Assembly: GCF_003143855.1 (NCBI RefSeq)
Contig: NZ_QFRK01000043.1
Location: 14,110 to 78,109, forward strand
DNA: 64,000 nucleotides
From: Streptomyces sp. NWU339
GTDB lineage: Bacteria > Actinomycetota > Actinomycetes > Streptomycetales > Streptomycetaceae
Direction of reading: 5' to 3'
The notes under the pieces were generated by a model. That model was given only the letters and a program-made list of their open reading frames with translations, ran no database searches and was not told the origin of the DNA. This document shows, piece by piece, positions 51,238 through 59,568 of this stretch; position 1 is the stretch's first letter, and every line of letters begins with the position of its first letter. The translations under genes were made by a program, and so were the position numbers.

Positions 51238-51677
51238 GCCGCCCCTTCGCCGCCCCGCTGATCGCGGTCGACACCGTCGACATCACGGACCTCGCGGACA
51301 CCCTGGAGGGCGGGCGGGTGGAGGCGGTCAAGCGGATCGTCGCCGACGACCCCTATCTGGCCGGCCACTACCCGGACTTCACCATCTACCCGGGCGTCTT
51401 CACCCTCGAATCCGCCCATCAGGCCATCCGCCACTGGGCCACGCAGCGGCACGGTCCGGGCACGGTCGCCGAACTGACCGCCATCACCTCGATCAGCTTC
51501 GCGGCTCCGCTCCTGCCGGGGGACACCGTGCGCATCGGCTGCGACCTGACCGAACAGGGCGGCACACCTCTGGCGGTCCGGGCCAAGGTCCGCTGCCACC
51601 GCGCGGACGGCGCCCTGTCCGCCCGGATGACCCTGGAACTGCGCATCGACCGGACGGATGACGATGACCACGCTTGA
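51234..51677 (+). CDS. FabZ-like hotdog dehydratase with catalytic His (DH subunit 1)
   Basis: A 147-residue single-hotdog protein. The sequence YLAGHYPDFTIYPGVFTLESAHQAI matches FabZ/FabA active-site architecture, where the His of GHYP and the Glu of LES form the catalytic pair. The GTG start overlaps the ketoreductase stop, and its end overlaps the next dehydratase-like gene by 20 bases. The neighbour lacks the His, so the two probably form a heterodimer dehydrating beta-hydroxyacyl-ACP. Confidence 0.83.
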   Translation: MSRPFAAPLIAVDTVDITDLADTLEGGRVEAVKRIVADDPYLAGHYPDFTIYPGVFTLESAHQAIRHWATQRHGPGTVAELTAITSISFAAPLLPGDTVRIGCDLTEQGGTPLAVRAKVRCHRADGALSARMTLELRIDRTDDDDHA

Positions 51678-52146
51678 ACACGCCGACATCCGGCGCATCC
51701 TGCCGCACCGTCACCCCGTCCTGCTCGTGGACCGTGTCCTGGAGATCGAGCCCGGGGCGCGCATCGTCGCCACCAAGACCGTGACCGGCAGCGAACCCTG
51801 CTACGCGGGAATGGACGAGGACCTTCCCGCGTCCGCCTACGCCTACCCGGCCTCCCTGCTCGTCGAGTCGTTCGGGCAGAGCGGCGCCGTGCTGTGGCTG
51901 TACTCCGCCGCCGCGCAGGGCGAACAGCGTGAGGGCACCCTCATCTTCGGCTCCGCCCGCGAGGTGACGATCACCGGCAGCGCCTACCCGGGCGACGTGC
52001 TGCGCCACGTCGTCGAGATCGACCGCATCATCGGCGACAACGCCTTCATGCGCGGGGAGATCTGGGTGGGCGATCGCCGTATCGCCACCCTCGGCTCGGT
52101 CCTCGCTGTCGTACGCGATGGGCTCACCGCTGACGACGCCACCTGA
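51658..52146 (+). CDS. FabZ-like hotdog dehydratase lacking the catalytic His (DH subunit 2)
   Basis: A 162-residue hotdog protein. The N-terminal IRRILPHRHPVLLVDRVLEI is a near-textbook FabZ start. In the active-site region, where GHFP would be expected, the sequence reads ASAYAYPASLLVESFGQSG, so the His is missing while the Glu of VES remains. The overlap with the preceding His-containing paralogue suggests an obligate heterodimer, as known for some polyene-forming type II PKS dehydratases. An alternative start at ATG 51664 removes two residues. Confidence 0.85.
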   Translation: MTMTTLEHADIRRILPHRHPVLLVDRVLEIEPGARIVATKTVTGSEPCYAGMDEDLPASAYAYPASLLVESFGQSGAVLWLYSAAAQGEQREGTLIFGSAREVTITGSAYPGDVLRHVVEIDRIIGDNAFMRGEIWVGDRRIATLGSVLAVVRDGLTADDAT

Positions 52147-52204
52147 TCCGCCCTACTTCCATCTCAAAGGCCGGTCATCACCGGCTCCCGTTCCAGCCAC
52201 ACTC

Positions 52205-52474
52205 AGGAGAACACCCATGTCTGAAGCCCGTGACCAGCACCTGGACGAGCTGCGCGAGATCGTCGCCGAGGTGCTCGAGGTCGAGCCGGAGGAGATCACC
52301 GAGACCGGTTCGTTCGTGGACGAGTACGAGGCGGACTCGCTCCGGGCCATCGAGATCCTCGCCAGGATCGAGAAGAAGTACAAGATCGACATCCCGCAGT
52401 CCGCGCTGCCCGAGATGGGCAACCTCAAGGCCGTCTACGACGTCGTGGCCGCGCAGGCCGGCTGGCAGGACTGA
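52205..52474 (+). repeat. 270-bp direct repeat, copy 2 (ACP gene plus its RBS)
   Basis: Partner of 47551-47820 with one mismatch; see that entry. Confidence 0.95.
52217..52474 (+). CDS. Acyl carrier protein, copy 2 (protein identical to copy 1)
   Basis: An 85-residue ACP identical to that at 47563-47820, with the DSL phosphopantetheine site in EADSLRAIE. It lies 5 bases upstream of the first ketosynthase gene, the usual ACP-KS association in type II PKS operons. The frame is open further upstream, but the duplicated AGGAGAACACCC ribosome binding site fixes the ATG at 52217. Confidence 0.93.
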   Translation: MSEARDQHLDELREIVAEVLEVEPEEITETGSFVDEYEADSLRAIEILARIEKKYKIDIPQSALPEMGNLKAVYDVVAAQAGWQD

Positions 52475-52479
52475 TCACC

Positions 52480-53688
52480 ATGAACCGACGAGTCGTCATC
52501 ACCGGGCTCGGTCCCGTCTCCAGCATCGGCATCGGCGTCAAGGCGTTCGGCCAGGGGCTGCGCGACGGCGCCAGCGGCATCTCCGCCATATCCAGCTTCG
52601 ATTCCAGCGGCTTCCCCCACTACATGGCCGGTGAGGTAACGGACTTCGAACCCCACGCACTGCTGCGCACCCTCTCGCCCTCCGAGTGGGGCCGCACCAG
52701 CCTGTTCGCGGCCGCGGCCGCACGACTGGCCGTCGAGGACGCCGGACTCGACGAGGAGACGCTGGCCGGCGCCGCCGCCGGCTCCAGCATCGGCACCACC
52801 AGCGGTGAGTCCCAGGTCATCGAGGCACTGACCGCCGAGTGGGTGGACGGCGGGCTGTCCGGCGTCAGCCCTGCCTACGCCGCCCAGGTTCCCGCCGCCC
52901 GGCTGGCCGCCGCCGTCAACCAGGAGCTCGGCCTCACCGGAGAGGCCGTGACCCTGTCCACGGCCTGCTCGGCCAGCAACTACGCGCTGGGCTACGCCTA
53001 CGACCAGATCGTCACCGGCGACGCCGACTACATGATCGCCGGAGGCGCGGACTCGGTGTGCCGCTGGGCCCACGCCGGTTTCTACCGGCTCGGCGCGCTC
53101 ACCAAGGAGGTCTGCTCACCCTTCGACAAGGACCGTTCCGGCATCCTCACCGGCGAGGGCGGAGCCGCCCTCTTCCTGGAGACCCTGGAGTCGGCCACCG
53201 AACGCGGCGCACACATCTACGCCGAGGTGCTCGGCTACGGCCTCAACTGCGACGCCAACCACATGGTCGCCCCCGACCCGGTCAGCATCGCCGCGTGCAT
53301 GCGCCGGGCCCACAGCAACGCCGGCATCACCCCCGCCGACGTCGACTACATCTGCGCCCACGGCACCGGCACCCCGGCGAACGACGCCATGGAGGCCCAG
53401 GCCGCCGTCGAGGTCTTCGGTGACCAGCCCCCGCCGATCAGCTCCATCAAGTCCATGCTCGGCCACACCATGGGCGCCGCCAGCGGATTCGGCGCGATCG
53501 CCTGCGCGCTCGCCATCGACGAGGGCTTCCTGCCCCCGACCACCAACTACCGCACTCCCGACCCCGCACTGCCCGCCATCGACCCCGTGCCGAACGAAAG
53601 CCGCCCGGCACGCCTCAAGATCGTGCAGAACAACGGCTTCGCCTTCGGCGGCAACAACGCCATCACCATCCTCGGACAGGTCGCATGA
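52480..53688 (+). CDS. Ketosynthase 1 (type II PKS KS-alpha)
   Basis: A 402-residue beta-ketoacyl-ACP synthase of the FabF/KAS II fold. The catalytic triad is complete: Cys163 in STACSASNYALGY, His294 in AHGTGTPAND and His329 in LGHTMGAASG. It catalyses decarboxylative condensation of malonyl-ACP with the growing chain. Its stop overlaps the start of the chain-length-factor-like gene (ATGA), and the two should form the first KS/CLF heterodimer. Confidence 0.93.
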   Translation: MNRRVVITGLGPVSSIGIGVKAFGQGLRDGASGISAISSFDSSGFPHYMAGEVTDFEPHALLRTLSPSEWGRTSLFAAAAARLAVEDAGLDEETLAGAAAGSSIGTTSGESQVIEALTAEWVDGGLSGVSPAYAAQVPAARLAAAVNQELGLTGEAVTLSTACSASNYALGYAYDQIVTGDADYMIAGGADSVCRWAHAGFYRLGALTKEVCSPFDKDRSGILTGEGGAALFLETLESATERGAHIYAEVLGYGLNCDANHMVAPDPVSIAACMRRAHSNAGITPADVDYICAHGTGTPANDAMEAQAAVEVFGDQPPPISSIKSMLGHTMGAASGFGAIACALAIDEGFLPPTTNYRTPDPALPAIDPVPNESRPARLKIVQNNGFAFGGNNAITILGQVA

Positions 53689-54875
53689 ACGTCACCGCTG
53701 CCCTCACCCCGGACAACACCACCGGCTCCGCTCCCCGGGACGCCCGCGGCACCACCCTGGCCATCACCGGCTGGGGCGTCGTCTCCTCCCTGGCCATCGG
53801 CGCCGACGAGTTCACCGCCGCCCTCCGCGAAGGCCGCAGCGGACTGCGCGACGTCACCGGCATGTTCGACGAGGAACTGCCCGAGGACCAGGCGTTCGCG
53901 ATGCCCGACTTCAAGATCCGCGACCATCTCGGCCGCAAGGGCACCAGCTTCTTCGACCGCAGCACCGCACTCGGGCTGCTGGGCTGCACTCTCGCACTCG
54001 ACGACACCGACCTGACCGTCACGGATGACAACCGCGACCGCGTCGGCATCGTCCTGGGCACCACTGCCGGCAGCATCAAGGCCACCAGTGACTACAGCCG
54101 CGAGACCCTGGAGAACGACCGGCCCTACCTGGTCAATCCGGTGCTGTTCCCCAACACCGTGATGAACTGCGCCGCCGGACAGTCCGCGATCTGGCACAAG
54201 CTCAAGGGCGTCAACGCCACCGTCGCCGGCGGACAGCTCGCCGGGCTGAGCACCCTGCGCTACGCACGCAACCAGATCCGGCGCGGCTACGCCGACGCCC
54301 TGCTCGTCGGCTCCGTGGAGGAGTTCAGCCCGCACACGGCCTGGTTCGACCACCGCCTGCACTCCGCCGAGGAGGGCCGGGCCAGACTCGGAGAGGGCTC
54401 CGCCGTCTTCGTCGTCGAGGACGCGGCGACGGTCCGGGCCCAAGGGCGCCACCCCGACGCCGAGGTCCTGGCCGTCGAGGTCGGCACCTACGGCGCCCCC
54501 GGCCGGGAACCCGACGCCGGCGCCGGGCTCGCCGATTGCATCCGCCGCGCGCTGGCCCGCGCCGGGGTGGAGCCGTCCCAGGTGCGGGCGGTCGCCACCG
54601 GAGAGAGCGGGATCGCCCGCCTGGACGACATCGAACGCCGTGGCACCGACGCCGCGCTGGGCACCGAAGTGTGGCGGGTGCGGGCCAAGCAGTGGGTCGG
54701 CGAATGCCACAGTGCCTCCGGCTCACTCCAGATCGCCGCCGTGCTGGCCGGCCACCGCGGCCACCCGGAGCTGGACGGCGCGGTGTCCGTGGTGACCTCG
54801 GTCTCCCCCGACGGCGGTGTCAGCGCGGCCGTACTGAGGGGGTGGCACCGTGCACGTGGCGATCACCGGGGCTGA
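53685..54875 (+). CDS. Chain length factor 1 (KS-beta, Cys replaced by Gln)
   Basis: A 396-residue KAS-fold protein. At the position of the KS nucleophile it reads ATVAGGQLAGLSTLRYA, with Gln184 where KS1 has Cys163. This is the classical Cys-to-Gln change of chain length factors, which partner a KS and set chain length. It is coupled upstream to KS1; its 3' end overlaps the second KS gene by 26 bases. Confidence 0.9.
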   Translation: MNVTAALTPDNTTGSAPRDARGTTLAITGWGVVSSLAIGADEFTAALREGRSGLRDVTGMFDEELPEDQAFAMPDFKIRDHLGRKGTSFFDRSTALGLLGCTLALDDTDLTVTDDNRDRVGIVLGTTAGSIKATSDYSRETLENDRPYLVNPVLFPNTVMNCAAGQSAIWHKLKGVNATVAGGQLAGLSTLRYARNQIRRGYADALLVGSVEEFSPHTAWFDHRLHSAEEGRARLGEGSAVFVVEDAATVRAQGRHPDAEVLAVEVGTYGAPGREPDAGAGLADCIRRALARAGVEPSQVRAVATGESGIARLDDIERRGTDAALGTEVWRVRAKQWVGECHSASGSLQIAAVLAGHRGHPELDGAVSVVTSVSPDGGVSAAVLRGWHRARGDHRG

Positions 54876-55989
54876 CCTGCTCACCTGCCACGGCGGCACC
54901 GACGCCACCTACGCCGCCCTGACCAAGGGCGTCGACGGTAGCCGGGCGCTGCGGTTCTACGACACCGACCGCATCAACGTCACCCGCGGCTACCACGTGG
55001 ACGACGAGGTGGGCGACGACGGGGACGAACTTCCGCTGCGGGCCGGGCGCTGGCTCGCCCGCTGCGTGCTCGGCGCCGTCCGCAAGGCCGGGGTGGACCC
55101 GGCCCGCGAGCGAGTCTCCGTCATCGTCGGCACCGGGTTGCGCGAGCTGCGGGCCGTGGAGCGCTGGGCCCTGGACGGCGTCCCGGTGCGCCGCCGGGAA
55201 CTGCACTTCACCACCGCGGTACGCGAGGTGCTGCCCGAGGCCAGCGAGGTGATCACGGTGTCCAACGCCTGCTCCGCGTCCGGACACGCCCTCGCGCTCG
55301 CCCAGGACCTGCTCGCGGCCGGTGAGGCCGACGCGGTCGTGGCGGCGGGCTGCGACGCGATGAGCGAATCCATGCTCACCATGATCGGCCGCGTGGCGGA
55401 CGCCCCCACACCCGCGCTCCAGCCCTTCCAGGAGGGCCGCGCCGGTGTCCTGCTGGGCGAAGGTGCCGTCGCGGTCGTGCTGCGGCGCGCCGCCGACGCG
55501 GGGCCTAGTGCGCTCGCCACCGTTCTGGGCACTGGGCTGTCCTGCGACGCCCACCACGAGACCGCCCCGGACGTCGGCGGCATCGTCGCCGCCATGCGCG
55601 ACGCGCACCGCCGGGCCGGTGTCACCCCGCAGGACATCGGCCTGGTCCTCGCCCACGGCACCGGCACCGCACTCAACGACCCGACCGAGGCCGCCGCACT
55701 GGACACGGTGTTCGCCGGCGCCGCGCCGGGGCCGGTGGTGACGGGCATCAAGGGTGCCATCGGGCACACCTCCGGCAGCGCGGCACTGATGAGCCTCCTC
55801 GTCGCCGTCGAGGCGATGCGCTCCGGCTCGGTGCCCGCGACGGTGGGACTGACCAAGCCGATCGAGGCGGCCGCCGGGCTGCGGCTAGTGATCGGTGAAC
55901 CCGCCCCCTGCGAAGCGCGGGTGGCCCAGGTCAATGCCTTTGGATTCGGCGGAGTCAACGCCGTCAGCGTGATCAGGGTGGACCGATGA
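54850..55989 (+). CDS. Ketosynthase 2 (type II PKS KS-alpha)
   Basis: A 379-residue KAS-fold protein with an intact triad: Cys141 in VSNACSASGHALALA, His269 in LAHGTGTALND and His306 in IGHTSGSAAL. It starts at GTG 54850 inside the end of the CLF1 gene; a GTG two codons later is an alternative. It overlaps the following CLF-like gene (ATGA). A second complete KS suggests either a later elongation phase or a distinct initiation step. Confidence 0.92.
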   Translation: MHVAITGADLLTCHGGTDATYAALTKGVDGSRALRFYDTDRINVTRGYHVDDEVGDDGDELPLRAGRWLARCVLGAVRKAGVDPARERVSVIVGTGLRELRAVERWALDGVPVRRRELHFTTAVREVLPEASEVITVSNACSASGHALALAQDLLAAGEADAVVAAGCDAMSESMLTMIGRVADAPTPALQPFQEGRAGVLLGEGAVAVVLRRAADAGPSALATVLGTGLSCDAHHETAPDVGGIVAAMRDAHRRAGVTPQDIGLVLAHGTGTALNDPTEAAALDTVFAGAAPGPVVTGIKGAIGHTSGSAALMSLLVAVEAMRSGSVPATVGLTKPIEAAAGLRLVIGEPAPCEARVAQVNAFGFGGVNAVSVIRVDR

Positions 55990-56975
55990 CCATAGACCAA
56001 GGCGGCGTGACCGTCACCGCGCACGCCCTCCATGTGCCCGACCCGGCCGGCGCACCGGCCGACACAGCCGCCACCGCGACGGCACGGGACCTGTTCTCCT
56101 CCGTGGCCCCGGACCCCGCCTGCGGCCCGGATGAGGCGCACACCGTGCTCGGCCGCAAGGGGCTGCTGTTCAAGGAGGACTCGACCCGGCTGGCGCTGTG
56201 CGCGGTCCACCGCGCCTTCGGACTGCCCCCGGGCAGACTCACCGAGCCGCTCCCCGGAGCGGAGCACACCGCGGTCGTCGTCAGCTCCAACTTCGGCAAC
56301 GCGCAGACCGTCCGCGACATCGTGACCGGGATGCGCGCAGGCTCCGCACACGACGTCAGCCCGCTGAACGGCCCCAACGCCTCCAGTAATGTGATCGCCA
56401 GCACGATCGCGATCCGCTATGGCTTCACCGGACCGAATCTGATGGTGTGTTCCGGCGCCACCTCCGGCCTGGACGCCATCCGGCTGGGCGCCCTGCTGCT
56501 GCGCGGCGAGCGCGCCCAGCGGGTCGTTGTGGTCGGCGTCGAACCCGGTGACGACACGGCCCGCGGCCTAGCCGCCCTCGGCCCGGACGCACCCGGCGCG
56601 CCGGCGACCGCCGCCCCGCTCCGTCCGGCCGCCGCGTGCGTCGTGCTGGATTCCGGCGGGGAGGGACCGCGCCTTGGGGACGTACGCCGCCACACGCGGC
56701 CGGACGACATCGCCGAGGATCCCGCGGCGCCCACCCCACTCCGGCTGACCGCCCCCGGCGCCGCGGACACCGGCGGCATCGACCTCACCGCGTATCTGGG
56801 CGAGGTCTACGGAGCGCTCGGCGTGGTTCAGCTCGCCGTGGCCGCCGCCTTGCTGTCCGCCGGGCAGCGGCCCGAGCCGGGCGGAGCGCTGATCACCTGC
56901 GGTGACGGCGAGGACGGCTACGCCTCGGTACGTCTCGACCCGGCAGGCAGCCCCATCCTCGCGGGAGCCCGCTGA
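55986..56975 (+). CDS. Chain length factor 2 / degenerate ketosynthase (Cys replaced by Ala)
   Basis: A 329-residue, shortened KAS-fold protein. The nucleophile region reads LMVCSGATSGLDAIRLGALL, placing Ala158 where KS2 has Cys141; the HGTGT motif is absent and the C-terminal part is short. The KAS family is nevertheless clear from SSNFGNAQTVRD and GPNASSNVIASTIAIRYG. It is likely the non-catalytic partner of KS2, though with Ala rather than Gln at the active site. It overlaps KS2 by 4 bases. Confidence 0.85.
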   Translation: MTIDQGGVTVTAHALHVPDPAGAPADTAATATARDLFSSVAPDPACGPDEAHTVLGRKGLLFKEDSTRLALCAVHRAFGLPPGRLTEPLPGAEHTAVVVSSNFGNAQTVRDIVTGMRAGSAHDVSPLNGPNASSNVIASTIAIRYGFTGPNLMVCSGATSGLDAIRLGALLLRGERAQRVVVVGVEPGDDTARGLAALGPDAPGAPATAAPLRPAAACVVLDSGGEGPRLGDVRRHTRPDDIAEDPAAPTPLRLTAPGAADTGGIDLTAYLGEVYGALGVVQLAVAAALLSAGQRPEPGGALITCGDGEDGYASVRLDPAGSPILAGAR

Positions 56976-56976
56976 C

Positions 56977-58827
56977 ATGGCGAAGCAGAGCGGCACCCGC
57001 CCGGCGACCCCTCCGGACGGGTGGACACCGGTGGCCGAAACCCGCACAGCGTGCGAACGGCTGGCGGTGCTGGGGACGACCTCCCCGGCACCGCACCCGG
57101 CCGCGCCCGTGGTGGCCATGGTCCACGGGCTCGAGGGCCACTGGACCGGATGGCAGCCACTGGCCGGACAGCTCGCCGGCCGCTGCCGCGCCTATGCGCT
57201 CGACCTGCCCTGGCGCGCCGGCAACCACTACCGCTGGCGGCACCACGGCACTCCCGCGCACTGGCTGCGCGAAGCACTCGCCTTGGTTCCCGAGCCCGTC
57301 GACATCCTGATCGGCCACTCCTTCGGCGCCAACGCCGTCCTGGAACACCTGGCCACCCCGGGCGGCGCACCCCAGCCGCGCGCCGCGGTGCTCCTCGCCC
57401 CGTTCTTCCGCCCCGAGACCCTCACGGTGGACTGGCCCCTGTACGAGGCGGCGCTGGCGGGCTTCCGCCAGATCATCACCGACGGCGTACGGGTCGGGCT
57501 GGGGGAGCGAGCCCGGCGTCTGGACCCCGACGTGCTGGCCGCCATGGCCGACACCACGGTCGAGCGGATCGGCCCCGTCGGATTCCTCAGCCTATTCCTC
57601 CAGTTCACCGGCACCACCGAGCTGGACCTCGGCGCAGTCACCGTGCCGACCCTCGTTCTGGCGGGCGAGAACGACACGTCCCTGTCCGAGGACCGCGCTG
57701 CTGCCCTGGCCACCGCCATGCCCGCGGCGACGGTCCGCAGACACCCGCACTACACGCACTTCTGCCACGCCGAGCAGACCGCCGACGTCGGTGCGGACAT
57801 CACCGCCTTCCTGACCGACACACCGATCTCACCACTTCTTTCACCACCCTTCTCATCACAAAAGGAACCACTCATGACCGAGCTGCTCGACGGCACCCTC
57901 ACCACCCCCGTGGGCCGACCCCGCTACGAGGGCGCCAACATCCGCACCTGGATCGGCTTCAAGCACTTCATGTATTTGACGGAGGAGGCGATCCTCCAGT
58001 ACTTCCGCGAGCGCGGGGTGGGCGCGGAGACGCTCTACCACACTTACGGTCTCGGCCTGGAGATCGTCGACCACTCGGTGAGCCTGCCCGCCACGCTCGG
58101 CATCGACGACGAGGTGACCGCCGTCGTGGAACCGGGCCGGCCCAAGCCCGGCCACGGCGCCCCGTTCAAGGTCAGGCTGACCGTGCAGCGGGACGGGGAG
58201 ACCGTCACCGTCCTCACCGGCAAGATCCGGGTCGCCCTGGTCACCCTCAAGGACGCCCCGGCCGACGTCCGGCCCGTCCCCGCCCACCTGGAGCCGTACG
58301 TCGTCCCCGAAGTGGCCGCGCTCGCGGACGCCGCCGGCCACGAACCCCAGACCGTCGCCGAGGGCGACCTGGAAGCTGTCCTCACCCCGCCCGACTCCAA
58401 CGCGTTCCTGTGGTCCTGGCGGATCCCGTACTTCTACTGCCACTTCTCCGACCGGCTCCAGCACTCCGGCTACGTCCGGGCCATGGAGGAGGTCGTGGAC
58501 CGCTTCCTGGACGACCGCGGCATCTCCATCCGCACCATGCTCGACGAGCGCGGCTGGATCCCCGTGGTGTCCCGGGCCCGCGTGCACATGCTCGCCGACG
58601 CCTTCATGGAGGAGACCCTGCACACCGTGTTCACCGTCCAGGAAATCATCAAGGACGTGATGTACACCGCCGCCTTCGACACCTACGTCCACCGGGACGG
58701 ACGGCTGGTGCACACTGCCACCGGAAGCATCATGCACGGCTACGCCGTCAGCCGCGGCGAACAGGCCGGCTCACTCGCCGAGTTCGACGACACCGCCCGC
58801 GCCGCACTGCTGGGAGGCACCCGATGA
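56977..58827 (+). CDS. Alpha/beta-hydrolase and double-hotdog acyl thioesterase in one reading frame
   Basis: One uninterrupted 616-codon frame encodes two enzymes. Residues ~1-290 form an alpha/beta-hydrolase: VAMVHGLEGHWTGWQ (oxyanion region), nucleophile elbow LIGHSFGANAV, and a late LAGENDTSL/HYTHF region with Asp and His. Residues ~300-616 form an acyl-ACP-thioesterase-like double hotdog (FKHFMYLTEEAILQYF and later HFSDRLQHSGYVRAMEEVV). They are joined by a Ser/Pro-rich linker, and an internal AAAGGAACC precedes an ATG at 57874, so two proteins could also be made by re-initiation. Both probably act on ACP-bound acyl chains: editing, release or transfer to the NRPS. The start at 56977 follows the CLF2 stop by one base. 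Confidence 0.8.
   Translation: MAKQSGTRPATPPDGWTPVAETRTACERLAVLGTTSPAPHPAAPVVAMVHGLEGHWTGWQPLAGQLAGRCRAYALDLPWRAGNHYRWRHHGTPAHWLREALALVPEPVDILIGHSFGANAVLEHLATPGGAPQPRAAVLLAPFFRPETLTVDWPLYEAALAGFRQIITDGVRVGLGERARRLDPDVLAAMADTTVERIGPVGFLSLFLQFTGTTELDLGAVTVPTLVLAGENDTSLSEDRAAALATAMPAATVRRHPHYTHFCHAEQTADVGADITAFLTDTPISPLLSPPFSSQKEPLMTELLDGTLTTPVGRPRYEGANIRTWIGFKHFMYLTEEAILQYFRERGVGAETLYHTYGLGLEIVDHSVSLPATLGIDDEVTAVVEPGRPKPGHGAPFKVRLTVQRDGETVTVLTGKIRVALVTLKDAPADVRPVPAHLEPYVVPEVAALADAAGHEPQTVAEGDLEAVLTPPDSNAFLWSWRIPYFYCHFSDRLQHSGYVRAMEEVVDRFLDDRGISIRTMLDERGWIPVVSRARVHMLADAFMEETLHTVFTVQEIIKDVMYTAAFDTYVHRDGRLVHTATGSIMHGYAVSRGEQAGSLAEFDDTARAALLGGTR
57861..57876 (+). promoter_or_regulatory. Internal ribosome binding site within the hydrolase-thioesterase frame
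   Basis: AAAAGGAACCACTC immediately precedes the in-frame ATG at 57874 that opens MTELLDGTLTTPVGRP. Its presence, and the pyrimidine-rich, lower-GC sequence before it, look like an ordinary intergenic spacer that happens to lack a stop codon. Confidence 0.55.
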
Positions 58828-59552
58828 AGCGGCCGCCCCGCCTGTACTTCAACCTGCGCAGCCCGTTCAGCTGGATGGGCCTCAAACGGCTCGAGGAACG
58901 CTTCCCGCAGGCCCCCGAGGTCATCGAGTACTACCCGTACTGGGACCCGGACGACAAGACGCGCGCCGCGCTCGAGGATCGCGACTCCGGCTTCCACTAC
59001 ACCCAGATGAGCAAGGCCAAGCATCTGTACATCCTTCAGGACACCAAGCGGCTCTCTGCCCGCTTCGGCTACAAGATGGCCTGGCCCGTGGACATCGACC
59101 CGTGGTGGGAGGTGCCGCACCTGGCCTGGCTGAAGGCGCGTCACCTCGGCCGTGAGCGCGACTTCTACAAGGCCGTGACCGAGGCCCGCTGGGAGCGCGG
59201 CGAGAACATCTGCGACCCCCGGGTGCTGCACCGCATCGCCGAGGCGGCCGGGTTCGACGGCGACGAGATGGTGGCTGCCGTCGACGACGCCGAACTGCGC
59301 GCCGAAGGGGTGGACGCCCTCGCCGCCGCCTACGACGACGACGTGTTCGGCATCCCGTACTTCAAGGTCGGACGTCACCGCTTCTGGGGCCTGGACCGGG
59401 TCGACGCCTTCCTCGACGAGCTGATCCCCGCCCTGAAGAAAGCCGGCGTGCCCATGACCGAACCCGCCGAGCCCGACGCGGACCAGGTGCCGGCCGCACT
59501 GCTCGACCGGGTCGGCGCCTACGACTCGGACTCCGCGGGCGGCTGCGGCTGA
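58824..59552 (+). CDS. DsbA-family / HCCA-isomerase-like protein
   Basis: A 242-residue thioredoxin-fold protein with an all-helical insertion, as in kappa-class GST and 2-hydroxychromene-2-carboxylate isomerase. The N-terminal LYFNLRSPFSWMGLKRL places Ser-Pro-Phe-Ser at the active-site turn instead of CxxC, so it is not a disulfide oxidoreductase. The C-terminal DDDVFGIPYFKVGRHRFWG is the cis-Pro strand of the family. Inside a polyene type II PKS cluster a double-bond cis/trans isomerase role is attractive. Proteins of this kind accompany cinnamoyl-lipid pathways as I recall, where isomerisation precedes ring closure. It overlaps the thioesterase frame by 4 bases. Confidence 0.8.
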   Translation: MKRPPRLYFNLRSPFSWMGLKRLEERFPQAPEVIEYYPYWDPDDKTRAALEDRDSGFHYTQMSKAKHLYILQDTKRLSARFGYKMAWPVDIDPWWEVPHLAWLKARHLGRERDFYKAVTEARWERGENICDPRVLHRIAEAAGFDGDEMVAAVDDAELRAEGVDALAAAYDDDVFGIPYFKVGRHRFWGLDRVDAFLDELIPALKKAGVPMTEPAEPDADQVPAALLDRVGAYDSDSAGGCG

Positions 59553-59568
59553 GGCCAGGAGAGATCCC

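Noticed and set aside
58824..59552. Disulfide oxidoreductase for a Cys-containing peptide
   Set aside because: The active-site position is SPFS without cysteines, which fits the isomerase/kappa-GST branch rather than DsbA redox chemistry.
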